DNA from: Burkholderiales bacterium
GTDB taxonomy: Bacteria; Pseudomonadota; Gammaproteobacteria; Burkholderiales; Burkholderiaceae_C
NCBI GenBank assembly: GCA_016000265.1
Contig: JAECRL010000007.1
Coordinates: 118,376-182,375, forward strand
DNA: 64,000 nt
Direction: 5' to 3'
Numbering within the stretch: the first letter of the stretch is position 1; each line of letters begins with the position of its first letter. Below, one piece after another: positions 8,972 through 18,654 of this stretch. Made by a program: the position numbers and the translations under genes. The notes below the pieces were generated by a model. The model was given only the letters and a program-made list of their open reading frames with translations. It was not told where the DNA came from and ran no database searches.

Positions 8972-10288
8972 ATGCCCAAGCCCAGCGATCCGTTCTTCGC
9001 CAGCGTCCTTGATCTCCTGCTCGACGCCGTGTGCGTCGTCGACGCGCAAGGGCGCTTCGTCTTCGTCAGCGCCGCCTGCGAGGCGATCTTCGGCTACCCG
9101 CCCGAGGAGATGGTCGGCCAGCGCATGATCGACCTGGTCGCCCCCGAGGACCGCGAGCGCACGCTCGAAGCCGCCCGGCGCGTGATGTCGGGCCAGGCCC
9201 ACCTGCACTTCGAGAACCGCTACGTGCGCAAGGACGGGCGCCCCGTCGATGTGATGTGGTCGGCCCGCTGGTCCGAGTCCGATCAGCTGAGGGTGGCCGT
9301 GGCGCGTGACATCACCGCGCGCAAGCGCGCCGAGTCCATGCAGGCGGCCACCTACGCCATCTCCGAAGCCGCCCACGCCGCCGAAGACCTGATGGCGCTG
9401 TTCCAGCAGGTGCACCAGATCATCGGCCGCATCCTGCCGCGCCCGCACCTGGCCGTCGCCCTGCTCCACGAAGTCAGCGGCCAGCTGGACGTGCCTTACT
9501 GCGTGGACCCCCAGCAAACCGCCACCCGCCTGCCCAGCGCCGCGCTGGAGGCCTTCTGCGGCGAGGTCATCGCTTGCGGCCAGACCCGGGTGCAGCCCCG
9601 TGTGACGCCGACCGAAGGGCCCCCGGTGTCCTGGCTGGGGGTGCCCCTGAGCTCGCAGAACGGCGTCATCGGGGCGCTGGTGCTCAAGAACCACCTCGAG
9701 TCGGGGCCCTGCGCCGAGCAGGACCGCGAGCTGCTGCAGTACGTCTCCACCCAGGTCGCCACCGCCGTCGAGCGCAAGCGCCTGCACGCGCGGCTGCAGC
9801 ACATGGCGCAGTACGACGCCCTGACCGGCTTGCCCAACCGCGGCTTGCTGCAAGACCGCCTGCGCAACGCCATCGCGCGCGCGCGGCGCGAAGGCCGTTT
9901 CCTGTCTCTGCTCTACCTGGACCTCGACGACTTCAAGCAGGTCAACGACACCTGGGGCCACGCCATGGGCGACCACCTCCTGCGGGCCTTCGCGCAACGG
10001 CTCAAGCAATGCGTGCGGGCCTCGGACACGGTGGCGCGCCTGGGCGGCGACGAGTTCGTGGTGCTGCTGGAGTCGACCCAGCACCGCGAGGGCAACCTGG
10101 TGGCCGCGCAGAAGGTGCACCACGCCTTCTTCGACCCCTTCGAGCTCGAAGGCCGCACCCTGCACATCCAGCCCAGCATCGGCGTGGCGCACCACCCCGA
10201 ACACGGCGACGACGAGCACCAGCTGCTGCGCCACGCGGACCACGCGATGTACGCGATGAAGCGCGGGCGGGGGCAGGCGGGCGCGTGA
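8972..10288 (+). CDS. Diguanylate cyclase with PAS and GAF sensor domains
   Basis: A 438-aa cytoplasmic c-di-GMP synthase. Order of domains: PAS (residues ~10-115; DAVCVVDAQGRFVFVSAACE), GAF (~125-270), then GGDEF (~280-438). The active loop is intact as GGDEF at 358-362. An RASD motif five residues upstream fits the RxxD product-inhibition site, so the enzyme should be active and feedback-controlled. There are no membrane segments, so the signal sensed is cytosolic or small and diffusible. The ribosome site is weak. The nearby MHYT kinase and HD-GYP protein at 22.7-27.1 kb supply the opposing phosphodiesterase activity in this window. Confidence 0.9.
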   Translation: MPKPSDPFFASVLDLLLDAVCVVDAQGRFVFVSAACEAIFGYPPEEMVGQRMIDLVAPEDRERTLEAARRVMSGQAHLHFENRYVRKDGRPVDVMWSARWSESDQLRVAVARDITARKRAESMQAATYAISEAAHAAEDLMALFQQVHQIIGRILPRPHLAVALLHEVSGQLDVPYCVDPQQTATRLPSAALEAFCGEVIACGQTRVQPRVTPTEGPPVSWLGVPLSSQNGVIGALVLKNHLESGPCAEQDRELLQYVSTQVATAVERKRLHARLQHMAQYDALTGLPNRGLLQDRLRNAIARARREGRFLSLLYLDLDDFKQVNDTWGHAMGDHLLRAFAQRLKQCVRASDTVARLGGDEFVVLLESTQHREGNLVAAQKVHHAFFDPFELEGRTLHIQPSIGVAHHPEHGDDEHQLLRHADHAMYAMKRGRGQAGA

Positions 10289-10341
10289 GCCCCTGCGGCC
10301 CCGAACGGGTGAACGGGTCGATCGGTGGCATGCTGGCGGCC

Positions 10342-11547
10342 ATGCGCAAACCGGCCCCCACCTTGATCCTCACCGCGGCGCTGGCCCTGACCGGCTGCGG
10401 CTCGGAGCCCGTCGCGAGCGACGCCCAGCGCTTCGCCGCCTGGCTGGCCGCGTTCCGCCCCGTCGCCCAGGCCGCCGGCGTCGACGAGACCACGCTGCGA
10501 GCCGCGCTCGACCCCGCGCAACTGCGCCCGCGCAGCATCGAGCTCGACCGCAGCCAGCCCGAGTTCACGCGCAGCACGTGGGACTACCTGGACAGCGCCG
10601 TCTCGCCCACGCGGGTGAGCAACGGCCAGGCCAGGCTCGCCCAGGTGCGCGTCGAAGCCGATGCCGCCACCGCCCGCCACGGTGTGCCCGCGCCCGTGCT
10701 GGTGGCCGTGTGGGGCATGGAAAGCAACTACGGCGCCAACTTCGGCGACGTGCCCGTCATCGACGCGCTGGCCACCCTGGCCTTCGAGGGCCGCCGCGAA
10801 GCGTGGGCGCGCGGTGAGCTGATCGCGGCGCTGAAGATCATCCAGCAAGGCGACATCGACCGCGAGCACATGATCGGCTCCTGGGCCGGCGCCATGGGGC
10901 AGACGCAGTTCATGCCCTCGGCCTTCCTGGCGCGCGCGGTGGACGCCGATGGCGATGGCCGGCGCGACATCTGGCGCAGCCTGCCCGACGTGCTGGCCTC
11001 CACCGCCAACTACCTGCGGCAGGCCGGCTGGGTGAGCGGCGAGGCGTGCGCCCCGGAGCTGAGGCTGCCCGACGGCTTCGACCCCGAACGGGCCGACCCC
11101 GCCACCCGCCAGGACGCCAGCCAATGGGCCACCGAAGGCCTGCGCCTGGCCGATGGCTCGGCGCTGCCCGCCATGGCCGAGGCCAGCGTGCTGCAGCCCG
11201 CGGGCGCGCGCGGGCCGGCCTTCCTGGTGGGGCGCAACTTCCGCGCGGTGCTGCGCTACAACAACGCCACCAGCTACGCGCTGGGGGTGTGCCTGCTGGC
11301 GCAGCGCATCGACGGGGGCCCCGGCGTGCAAGCCGCCTGGCCACGCGAGCAACGCGCGCTCAGCCGCAGCGAGGTCAAGGCGCTGCAGGCCGCGCTCAAC
11401 CAGCGGGGCTTCGCCACCGGTCAGCCCGATGGCCTGGCGGGCCCGGCCACGCGGGCGGCCTTGCGGGCGTGGCAGCGCAGCGTGGGCCTGCCGGCGGATG
11501 GCTTTCCCACCGCCACCGTGCTGCAGGCCTTGCAGGGCTCGCCCTGA
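10342..11547 (+). CDS. Lytic murein transglycosylase (MltB-type) lipoprotein with peptidoglycan-binding domain
   Basis: A 401-aa lipoprotein that should cleave the MurNAc-GlcNAc bond with 1,6-anhydro product formation. The lipobox is LALTGC near residue 16-21. The SLT_2 domain has the catalytic glutamate in VWGMESNYGANFG and the conserved GAMGQTQFMPS motif. A C-terminal PG_binding_1 domain follows (LSRSEVKALQAALNQRGF and GLAGPATRAALRAWQ). Two in-frame ATGs, 10330 and 10342, are possible; 10342 gives the classic MRK signal start. It follows the cyclase gene by 53 bp on the same strand. Confidence 0.85.
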   Translation: MRKPAPTLILTAALALTGCGSEPVASDAQRFAAWLAAFRPVAQAAGVDETTLRAALDPAQLRPRSIELDRSQPEFTRSTWDYLDSAVSPTRVSNGQARLAQVRVEADAATARHGVPAPVLVAVWGMESNYGANFGDVPVIDALATLAFEGRREAWARGELIAALKIIQQGDIDREHMIGSWAGAMGQTQFMPSAFLARAVDADGDGRRDIWRSLPDVLASTANYLRQAGWVSGEACAPELRLPDGFDPERADPATRQDASQWATEGLRLADGSALPAMAEASVLQPAGARGPAFLVGRNFRAVLRYNNATSYALGVCLLAQRIDGGPGVQAAWPREQRALSRSEVKALQAALNQRGFATGQPDGLAGPATRAALRAWQRSVGLPADGFPTATVLQALQGSP

Positions 11548-11585
11548 CACGCTTGAGCGCGGGCCCACGGTGAGTTCAATGGGGT

Positions 11586-12599
11586 TCAGCGCAGCGCGCT
11601 GGGCGCCACGCCGAACCAGCGCTTGAAGGCCTGGGAGAAGCTCGACAGGTCGCTGAAGCCCATTTGCTCGGCGATGTCCGACAGCGACAGCGCGCGGTTG
11701 TTCAGCAGCTCGCGGGCCTGCTGCTTGCGCACGTCGATCAGCAAAGCCCGAAAGCTGGTGCCATCGTCTTGCAGGCGGCGCTTGAGCGTGCGCTCGCTGA
11801 GCTGAAGCAAGCGGGCGACCTGGGGCAGGTCCGGTGCGCGGTCCAGGGGCGCCACCGCCAGGTAGCCTCGCACCAGCTCGGTGACGCCCTGGTGCGCGCG
11901 GCGCCGCGCCATGAGCTGCGCGCCCGCGTCTTCGCACACCGCGACGGTCAGGGGGTTGGCCTGCGGCAAGGGCTGCGCCAGCCACCGGCGCTCGAAGCCC
12001 AGCGTGTTGGCCGCCGCGCCGTGGCTCGGGCGCACCCCGAACTGGCGCGCGATGCGCTCCTGCAGCTCGGGTGAGGCCGCCTCCGGGCTGCGCAGGCTGA
12101 AGCGCGTGAGCACCCGGCTCTGGCCCAGCGTTTCGTGCAGCAGTCGCGCCGCGGCGGTCATGTCGCGCTCCACCAGGAAGCGGCGCAGGGGGGGCGCCAC
12201 ATCGGGCTCCCCGAAACTCAACACCCCGGTGTCGCCGTCTTCATGGAAGGCGATGAGGGAGAAGGCATAAGCCAGCGGCATGGAGCGCAAGGCCAGGCTC
12301 AGGGCATCGGCCGCGGTGGCGCTGCTGATCAAGCCCAGGCCCCAGGTGCCGTAGGTGGAGAAGCTGTAGCGCAGGCCCACCTCCATGCCCAGCCCCGCCC
12401 GGGGCCCCAGGGACTGCAGCAGCGCCTCGGCGATGCGCAGCTCCTGCAAGGCGGTGATGTCGGTGTGCGGGTCGTCGAGTTGTTCGCGGCTCAGGCCGGC
12501 GGCCGCCAGCAGCACGCCAACCGGGGCGCCCCGCTCCTCGGCGAAGGCCAGCATCAGTCGGGCGCTGGCCGGGCTGCGGGTGAAGTCGAAGAAGCGCAT
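11586..12599 (-). CDS. AraC-family transcriptional regulator (arabinose-binding-like N-domain)
   Basis: A 337-aa regulator built like the one at 7443-8489: an N-terminal ligand-binding domain (GLRYSFSTYGTWGLGLISS) and a C-terminal AraC DNA-binding domain (PQVARLLQLSERTLKRRLQ and DIAEQMGFSDLSSFSQAF). It is divergent from the monooxygenase-hydrolase operon, so it probably controls that operon in response to its substrate or a product. The frame is open to an ATG at 12665, which would add 22 residues; neither candidate start has a convincing ribosome site. Confidence 0.83.
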   Translation of the reverse strand: MRFFDFTRSPASARLMLAFAEERGAPVGVLLAAAGLSREQLDDPHTDITALQELRIAEALLQSLGPRAGLGMEVGLRYSFSTYGTWGLGLISSATAADALSLALRSMPLAYAFSLIAFHEDGDTGVLSFGEPDVAPPLRRFLVERDMTAAARLLHETLGQSRVLTRFSLRSPEAASPELQERIARQFGVRPSHGAAANTLGFERRWLAQPLPQANPLTVAVCEDAGAQLMARRRAHQGVTELVRGYLAVAPLDRAPDLPQVARLLQLSERTLKRRLQDDGTSFRALLIDVRKQQARELLNNRALSLSDIAEQMGFSDLSSFSQAFKRWFGVAPSALR

Positions 12600-12689
12600 G
12601 TGGCCCAAATCATAAAGCGGCTGGCCCCGCGCAACATTCAGGTCTGACCCTGTCCCTGCCACCATGCGACCCCAGGCTCAGGAGACCCC

Positions 12690-14213
12690 ATGCAGGACAC
12701 GCCCCCCATCCACGGCACGCTCATCATCGGCACCGGCTTCGCTGGCATCGGCATGGCCGTGGCGCTGCAGCGCAGCGGTCGCCACGACTTCCTGCTGCTG
12801 GAGCGCGCCGCGGACGTCGGCGGTGTCTGGCGCGACAACACCTACCCGGGCGCGGCCTGCGACGTGCCCTCGCACCTGTACTCGTTTTCCTTTGCGCCCA
12901 ACCCCGAGTGGTCGCGCGTGTTCGCCAGCCAGGCCGAGATCCACGCCTACCTGCGCGATTGCGCCGAGCGCTTCGGGCTGCGCCCGCACATCCGCTTCCA
13001 GGCCGAGGTGAGCGCCGCCCGCTGGGACGAGGCCGAGGGCTGCTGGCACGTGACGCTGGTGGGTGGCGATTCGCTGCGCGCGCGCGTGCTGGTCACGGGC
13101 ATGGGCCAGCTCAGCCGGCCTGCGCTGCCCCGCATCCCCGGCCTGGCCGACTTCCAGGGACCGAGCTTCCACTCGGCCCAGTGGGACCACACCTGCGACC
13201 TGCGCGGCAAGCGCGTGGCCGTGATCGGCACCGGGGCCTCCGCCATCCAGTTCGTGCCCGCCATCGCCCCAGACGTGGCGCAGCTGCACGTCTACCAGCG
13301 CTCGGCGGCCTACCTGCTGCCCCGGCCCGACCGCGCTTACCGTCCCTGGGAGAAGGCCCTCTTTCGCCACGTTCCCGCCGCCATGAAGCTGCACCGCGCC
13401 TGGGTCTACCTGAGCTACGAATCGCGCGCGCTGGCCTTCACGCGCCTGCACAGCCTGATGACGCTGGCCGGCGGCCTGCCCTTTCGGCGCATGCTGAAGC
13501 GGCAGGTGGCGGACCCGGCCTTGCGCCAGCGCCTCACGCCCGACTACCCGATCGGCTGCAAGCGCATCTTGCTGTCCAGCGAGTACCTGGCCACCATGGC
13601 GCGCCCGAACGTGAGCCTGGTCACCACCGGCATCCGGCGCATCACGCCCGATGGCGTGGAGACCGAAGACGGCCGCCACCACGCCGCGGACGTGCTGGTC
13701 CTGGGCACGGGCTTTGCCGCCACCGAGTTCCTGGCGCCCATGGACGTGCGCGGTCGCGACGGCATCGCGCTGGGCCAGGTGTGGTCGCAAGGCGCGAAGG
13801 CCCACCTCGGCATGACCGTGCCGGGCTTCCCGAACTTCTTCATGCTCTACGGGCCCAACACCAACCTGGGCCACAACTCCATCGTCTACATGCTGGAGAG
13901 CCAGATCGCCCACGTGGCGCGCTGCATCGACCAGCTGGACAAGCAAGGCGCGCACAGCATCGAGGTCGACGCCCCACGCCACGACGCCCACAACGCGCGC
14001 ATCCAGGCGCGGCTCAAAGGCACCGTCTGGCACGGCTGCACCAGCTGGTACGTCGATGCCAAGGGCCACAACAGCACCAACTGGCCCGGCTTCACCCTGA
14101 CCTACCGCTGGCTGACCCGCCACACCGACTGGGGCGCCTACCGTTTCCAGCCGATCACCCCGGTCACCCCCACCCACACCAGCCGCACCAGCCGCACCAC
14201 CACGACCCCATGA
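12690..14213 (+). CDS. Flavin-containing monooxygenase, probable Baeyer-Villiger type
   Basis: A 507-aa FAD/NADPH-dependent monooxygenase. The FAD-binding fold is at residues ~11-20 (IIGTGFAGIG) and the NADPH fold is marked by GTGASAIQFVP. Between them lies FQGPSFHSAQW, which fits the FxGxxxHxxxW fingerprint of Baeyer-Villiger monooxygenases; the usual final proline is Asp here. Such enzymes insert oxygen next to a ketone carbonyl to give an ester or lactone. The stop codon overlaps the start of an alpha/beta hydrolase, which would naturally hydrolyse that ester. Ketone substrate unknown. An AraC regulator is divergent. Confidence 0.82.
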   Translation: MQDTPPIHGTLIIGTGFAGIGMAVALQRSGRHDFLLLERAADVGGVWRDNTYPGAACDVPSHLYSFSFAPNPEWSRVFASQAEIHAYLRDCAERFGLRPHIRFQAEVSAARWDEAEGCWHVTLVGGDSLRARVLVTGMGQLSRPALPRIPGLADFQGPSFHSAQWDHTCDLRGKRVAVIGTGASAIQFVPAIAPDVAQLHVYQRSAAYLLPRPDRAYRPWEKALFRHVPAAMKLHRAWVYLSYESRALAFTRLHSLMTLAGGLPFRRMLKRQVADPALRQRLTPDYPIGCKRILLSSEYLATMARPNVSLVTTGIRRITPDGVETEDGRHHAADVLVLGTGFAATEFLAPMDVRGRDGIALGQVWSQGAKAHLGMTVPGFPNFFMLYGPNTNLGHNSIVYMLESQIAHVARCIDQLDKQGAHSIEVDAPRHDAHNARIQARLKGTVWHGCTSWYVDAKGHNSTNWPGFTLTYRWLTRHTDWGAYRFQPITPVTPTHTSRTSRTTTTP

Positions 14214-15151
14214 ACCGCCCAACCGAACGCCGCTACCCAGACACCTCGCACGTGCGCGTGCGCAGCGTCAAATCCACCTTCCAGGCCGAAGGTGCGCTGT
14301 GCTCCGCGACCCTCCACCTGCCGCCTGACGCCACCCCCGAAGCGCCGAGGCCGGCCATCCTGATGGTGGGCGGCTGGGGCAGCGTGCAGATGGCGCTGAC
14401 CTCGTCCTTCGTGCACCGCTTCGTCGAAGCCGGCTACGCCGTGATGGAGTTCGACCACCCCGGCTGGGGCGACAGCGGTGGCTTCCCGCGCCAGGGCATC
14501 AACCCCTGGCGCCGTCGCCGCGTGAGCGACACCGCCCTGGTGCACCTCAAGGCCCAGCCCTGGGTCGCCGCCGACCGCATCGTGCTGTGGGGCACCTCCT
14601 TCGGCGGTGGCCACGTGGTGGACCTCGCCGGCCAGCACCCGGAGCTGCAAGGCGCCATCGTCCAGGTGCCCATGCTCGATGGCCTGGCGGCCACGCTGTC
14701 GATGTCTCCGCTGCGCCAGCTGCAGTTCACGACGCTCGGCCTGATCGACCTGCTCAAGCCGGGGCCGCCGCTGTGCGTGCCGACCCTGGCGCCCCCGGGC
14801 GATTTCGGCACCATGGACCGCGACGGCGCCTGGGACGCGCTGCAACGCGCCCTGGCCGCCTGGCCCGGTCGGCACTACGACAACCGCGTGGCCGCGCGCT
14901 CCACCCTGACCATGCCCTTCTACCGCCCCTGGAAGCGCCTGAAAGACGTGCAGGTGCCCCTGCTCATCCTCGGGGCCACCGGCGACACCGTCGCGCCCTT
15001 CGTGGCCGACAAGGTCGCGCGCGTGGGCAACCCGAAGTTGCAGGTGGTGGAAGTCGATGCCAACCACTTCGACCCCTACTTCGAGCCGCTGTTCCCGCAG
15101 GTGCTGCAACACCAATTGGCTTTCCTGGCGCGCGTGCTGCCGTTAGACTGA
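14210..15151 (+). CDS. Alpha/beta hydrolase, coupled to the monooxygenase
   Basis: A 313-aa cytoplasmic hydrolase. The nucleophile elbow is GTSFGGGH (Ser in the GxSxGG pattern); the acid and histidine are probably supplied by LGATGDTVAPF and DANHFDPY near the C-terminus. The N-terminal ILMVGGWGSVQ would form the oxyanion hole. The start overlaps the monooxygenase stop in an ATGA arrangement, implying translational coupling. The pair suggests a ketone to ester to acid-plus-alcohol route. The fold is sure, the substrate is inferred from context. Confidence 0.78.
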   Translation: MNRPTERRYPDTSHVRVRSVKSTFQAEGALCSATLHLPPDATPEAPRPAILMVGGWGSVQMALTSSFVHRFVEAGYAVMEFDHPGWGDSGGFPRQGINPWRRRRVSDTALVHLKAQPWVAADRIVLWGTSFGGGHVVDLAGQHPELQGAIVQVPMLDGLAATLSMSPLRQLQFTTLGLIDLLKPGPPLCVPTLAPPGDFGTMDRDGAWDALQRALAAWPGRHYDNRVAARSTLTMPFYRPWKRLKDVQVPLLILGATGDTVAPFVADKVARVGNPKLQVVEVDANHFDPYFEPLFPQVLQHQLAFLARVLPLD

Positions 15152-15249
15152 CGGGATTCCGTTCTGCCCCTCCGTGAGTGCCCCCCCTTGTGCGTTTGGG
15201 GGCTCAGGTCGCCGCATTGCGCCCACTCACCGAACCAGGGGACGTCCGC

Positions 15250-15933
15250 ATGCCGGGCTACCAGACCAAGCAAGAAAGCGTCGCCATCCAGGGCGCGCAC
15301 GGCCTCCGCATCCAATCGCTGCTGGACCGCCAGCAATACGCCGACCCGCTCGGCGAGGCCGAGGCGCTGGGCATCTCCAGCGCCATGTGGCCGCTGTTCG
15401 GCCTGCTGTGGCCCTCGTCGCAGGAACTCGCCAGCTGGATGGAGCGCCGCGCCACCGTGCCGCAGGAGCGCATCCTGGAAGTGGGCTGCGGCCTGGCCCT
15501 GGCCAGCCTGGTCATGCACCGCCGCGGCGAAGACGTCACCGCCTCCGACTGCCACCCGCTGACCTCGCGCTTCCTGAGCGACAACACCGCGCTCAACGAC
15601 CTGCTGCCGCTGCCCTACCGCCATGGCAACTGGGCCGATGCCGACGACGCGCCGGTGCGCGCAGGCCGCCCGGTGGTGGAAGGCCGCTTCGACCTCATCA
15701 TGGGCAGCGACGTGCTCTACGAGCGCGACGAATCGGGCCACCTCTCGCGCTTCATCGCCCGGCACGCGCAGCCCACGGCCGAGGTGCTCATCGTGGACCC
15801 GAACCGGGGCAACCGCAGCGGCTTCAACCGCCGCATGGCCGCCGAGGGCTTCGCGCTGGAAGAGGTGGACCTGAGCCACGCCCGCGAAGGCGAGGCGCCG
15901 TACCGCGGGCGCATGCTGCGGTACAGGCGCTGA
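15250..15933 (+). CDS. Class I SAM-dependent methyltransferase (METTL23/protein-methyltransferase-like)
   Basis: A 227-aa protein with the SAM-binding motif I ILEVGCGLALASLV and an acidic post-I turn (VTASDCHPL). The motif FDLIMGSDVLYERD resembles the catalytic stretch of lysine or nicotinamide-type methyltransferases (family Methyltransf_16). The start at 15250 was chosen because AGGGG lies 8 nt upstream; the open frame extends back to 15178 without a better site. It follows the hydrolase gene by 98 bp. The target molecule is not visible. Confidence 0.72.
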   Translation: MPGYQTKQESVAIQGAHGLRIQSLLDRQQYADPLGEAEALGISSAMWPLFGLLWPSSQELASWMERRATVPQERILEVGCGLALASLVMHRRGEDVTASDCHPLTSRFLSDNTALNDLLPLPYRHGNWADADDAPVRAGRPVVEGRFDLIMGSDVLYERDESGHLSRFIARHAQPTAEVLIVDPNRGNRSGFNRRMAAEGFALEEVDLSHAREGEAPYRGRMLRYRR

Positions 15934-15959
15934 ACGTGTGCTGAGCCCGCGCTGAACGC

Positions 15960-16664
15960 TCAGCGCGCCAGCTCGGCCCGCATGGCGTCGATGACGTCCT
16001 TGTAGCTGGGCTGGCCGAAGATGGCGCTGCCGGCCACAAACGTGTCGGCGCCCGCGTCGGCGATGCGGCGGATGTTGTCCACCTTCACGCCACCGTCGAT
16101 CTCCAGGCGGATGTCGCGGCCCGTTTCGCGGTGATGTGCGTCGATCAGCTTGCGCACCTTCTCGGCCTTGCGCAGCGTGCTGTCGATGAAGCTCTGGCCA
16201 CCGAAGCCGGGGTTGACGCTCATCAGCAGCACCACATCGACCTTGTCGATGACCCACTCCAGCACGTCGATGGGCATGGCCGGGTTGAACACCAGCCCGG
16301 CCTGGATGCCTTCGGCCTTGATCAGCTGCAGGGTGCGGTCGACGTGGGTGGAGGCATCGGGGTGGAAGGTGACGATGTCGGCGCCGGACTTGGCGAAGGC
16401 CGTGGCCAAGGCATCGACCGGCTGCACCATCAGGTGCACGTCGATGGGCACCTTCGTGCCGTCGGCCTTGACGCTGTGCTTGCGCAGGGCCTGGCAGACC
16501 ATCGGCCCGAAGGTCAGGTTGGGCACGTAATGGTTGTCCATCACGTCGAAGTGGATCCAGTCGGCGCCGGCGTCGATCACGTTGCGCACCTCGTCACCCA
16601 GGCGAGCGAAGTCGGCCGAGAGGATGCTGGGGGCGATGCGGAAGGTGCGGGGCGTGGACGACAT
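15960..16664 (-). CDS. rpe: Ribulose-phosphate 3-epimerase
   Basis: A 234-aa TIM-barrel enzyme that interconverts ribulose-5-phosphate and xylulose-5-phosphate in the pentose-phosphate and Calvin pathways. Signatures are [15 protein letters not shown] at the N-terminus, the metal-binding [28 protein letters not shown], and DGGVKVDN with VAGSAIFG for phosphate binding. Length and motifs are complete. The start at 16664 has AGGA 9 nt upstream. The rpe - apaG - mltA vicinity is a familiar betaproteobacterial arrangement, interrupted here by phoD. Confidence 0.97.
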   Translation of the reverse strand: MSSTPRTFRIAPSILSADFARLGDEVRNVIDAGADWIHFDVMDNHYVPNLTFGPMVCQALRKHSVKADGTKVPIDVHLMVQPVDALATAFAKSGADIVTFHPDASTHVDRTLQLIKAEGIQAGLVFNPAMPIDVLEWVIDKVDVVLLMSVNPGFGGQSFIDSTLRKAEKVRKLIDAHHRETGRDIRLEIDGGVKVDNIRRIADAGADTFVAGSAIFGQPSYKDVIDAMRAELAR

Positions 16665-16742
16665 GGGGCGGTTCCTGGTGGGGCTGCGCGGGTGCGAAGC
16701 CCCCATTCTAGGAAACCCGCCCCGCGTCCGCGCCCGACGCGC

Positions 16743-18512
16743 TCAGTAACCGGCCGTGCTCTGTGCCATCAGCCACGGCAGCGACATGTACTTGCGCTGG
16801 CGCGCGATGCACTTGCGGCTGGCCGCCGGGTCGTTGACGTTCTTGTCGACCACGTAGGAGACCCACTCGGCGTGGTTGTCGGTCAGCTCCAGGGTGGAGT
16901 AGCCCTGGCGGCTGCTGTCGAAGAACTGGATGTGGGGGTTGTTCAGGCGCACCGTGGGCGCGGCCAGCGCGCGGCCCAGCAGGATGCGCGTGGCCTCGTC
17001 GGCGCCCGCGGCGATGCCTTCGGCCAGCGTGGAGGAGGTCACCGCCGGGGTCATGAACTCGGCGCCCACGAAGTTGCCCACGTCCAGCGGGTTGAGGTTG
17101 CCCCAGTCGTGCTTGATGTTGCTGGCCATGTGGGTGTGCAGGTCACCGGTGGCCACGAGGAAGTTGCGCACCTTCGCTTCGCGCAGGGCGCCGGTCAAGG
17201 CGCGGCGCTCGGCGGCGAAGCCGTCCCAGGCGTCCACGTTGATGGGGGCGAGCTGGGTGCCGGCCAGGGTCACGGCCAGGCGGCCCAGGAAGGTCTGGTT
17301 GCCCATGAGCTTCCAGGTCGCGCGCGAGCCGGTCAGGCCCTCGATCAGCCAGTTGCGCTGCCCGGCGCCCAGCAGCGTGCGGTCGCCGTCGTTGAAGGCG
17401 GTGCAGCCCAGCGGCAGGTAACGCTGCAGGACATCGCCTTCACCGCAGGGGTGCGGGCTGCGGTGGGTGCGGCTGTCGATCATGAAGAGGTCGAGGAAGC
17501 CGCCGAAGTTGAATCGGCGGAAGACCTTCAGCGCCTCGAAGGGGTGCGTGGCCTGCGGGTCGAAGCTGACGCGCGCGGGCACGTACTCGGACCAGGCGCG
17601 CTGCGAGTCCAGCTTGAGCTGCTTGAGCAGGGCGGGGCTGTTGCCGTACTTCGGGTCGGTGGTGTAGGGGTGGTCGGGCGCGCCCAGCGTGTCGCGGGCG
17701 TAGTCCCAGTAGCTGTCGTTGGCGGTCTCGTGGTCGTCGGGCACGCACACGAAGGTGTGGCGCTCCATCACGGCCTGCAAGTTGGGGTCGCTGCGGTAGG
17801 TGCGGTAGATGAAGCGGTAGTCGGCGAGGTCGAGTGCCACCAGGCCACCGGAGGGCAGCACCAGGGTGCGGTCGGCAAAGGGCAGGCTCTGGAAGCGCGG
17901 GTCGCCGGCGGTTTCGTAGATGAAGTCGCCCAGGTGCAGCACGTAGTCGATGGACTCGTCGCGGGCCACATGGGCCAATGCCCCGTAGTAGCCGTTGGTG
18001 TGGTCCTGGCAGGTCAGCAAGGCGAACTTGAGGCGCTTGCGCTGGGCGCTGGCGGCCGGCAGGGTGCGGCAGCGGCCGGTGCGGCTGACGGTGCCGTCGT
18101 AGATGAAGCGGTAGAAGTACGGGCCGCCCGAGGCGGTGGCCGGCAGCTGGCCGTCGAGGTCGACCTTGACGGTGTGGTCGCGCTGGTCGTTGAGGTCGTT
18201 GGCGCCGACCTGGGCCTGCAGCAACAGGGTCTGGAAGTTGGCGTCCAGGGCCACCTGCAGGTACAGCGGCTCGCCGCCGCGCAGGGCGGTGGGGGCGATG
18301 TGGGTCCACAGGATCACGCCGGTCTCACTCGGGTCGGCGGAAGACACGGAGAGGTCGAACACGCGGGCCGAGTCGGTGCGCAGGTTGCGGGTGTCCAGGG
18401 GCGCCTGGCCCAGGTTGACCCACGAGACGGCCTGGGCTTGCCAGCTCACCAGCAGGCCACCGGAGGCCACACCCAGGGCCGACAGGAAACGACGACGATC
18501 CATTGCTTGCAC
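16743..18512 (-). CDS. phoD: PhoD-type alkaline phosphatase/phosphodiesterase, Tat-exported
   Basis: A 589-aa enzyme expected to release phosphate from phosphomono- and diesters outside the cytoplasm. The N-terminus carries a twin-arginine signal (DRRRFLSALG). An N-terminal PhoD domain precedes the metallophosphatase core, where HLGDFIYE, DDHETAND and DLHTHM-type metal ligands are visible. The first ATG (18512) lies only 3 nt after AAGGAG, so the next ATG at 18503 is an equally likely start. Length is in the usual range. No Pho box was identified upstream. Confidence 0.85.
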   Translation of the reverse strand: MQAMDRRRFLSALGVASGGLLVSWQAQAVSWVNLGQAPLDTRNLRTDSARVFDLSVSSADPSETGVILWTHIAPTALRGGEPLYLQVALDANFQTLLLQAQVGANDLNDQRDHTVKVDLDGQLPATASGGPYFYRFIYDGTVSRTGRCRTLPAASAQRKRLKFALLTCQDHTNGYYGALAHVARDESIDYVLHLGDFIYETAGDPRFQSLPFADRTLVLPSGGLVALDLADYRFIYRTYRSDPNLQAVMERHTFVCVPDDHETANDSYWDYARDTLGAPDHPYTTDPKYGNSPALLKQLKLDSQRAWSEYVPARVSFDPQATHPFEALKVFRRFNFGGFLDLFMIDSRTHRSPHPCGEGDVLQRYLPLGCTAFNDGDRTLLGAGQRNWLIEGLTGSRATWKLMGNQTFLGRLAVTLAGTQLAPINVDAWDGFAAERRALTGALREAKVRNFLVATGDLHTHMASNIKHDWGNLNPLDVGNFVGAEFMTPAVTSSTLAEGIAAGADEATRILLGRALAAPTVRLNNPHIQFFDSSRQGYSTLELTDNHAEWVSYVVDKNVNDPAASRKCIARQRKYMSLPWLMAQSTAGY

Positions 18513-18654
18513 TCCTTGAGGAAACGGGGGCGCTGCGATGTAAAGAATCGCAATTCAGCCCGGGCCCCATGCTGGGCGATCACCGTGACACCCCCATGAA
18601 CCGTCGGGTCTTCCGGGTGCCGAAAAGGGCCCTGCACAAAGGGAGTTGCCTAGA

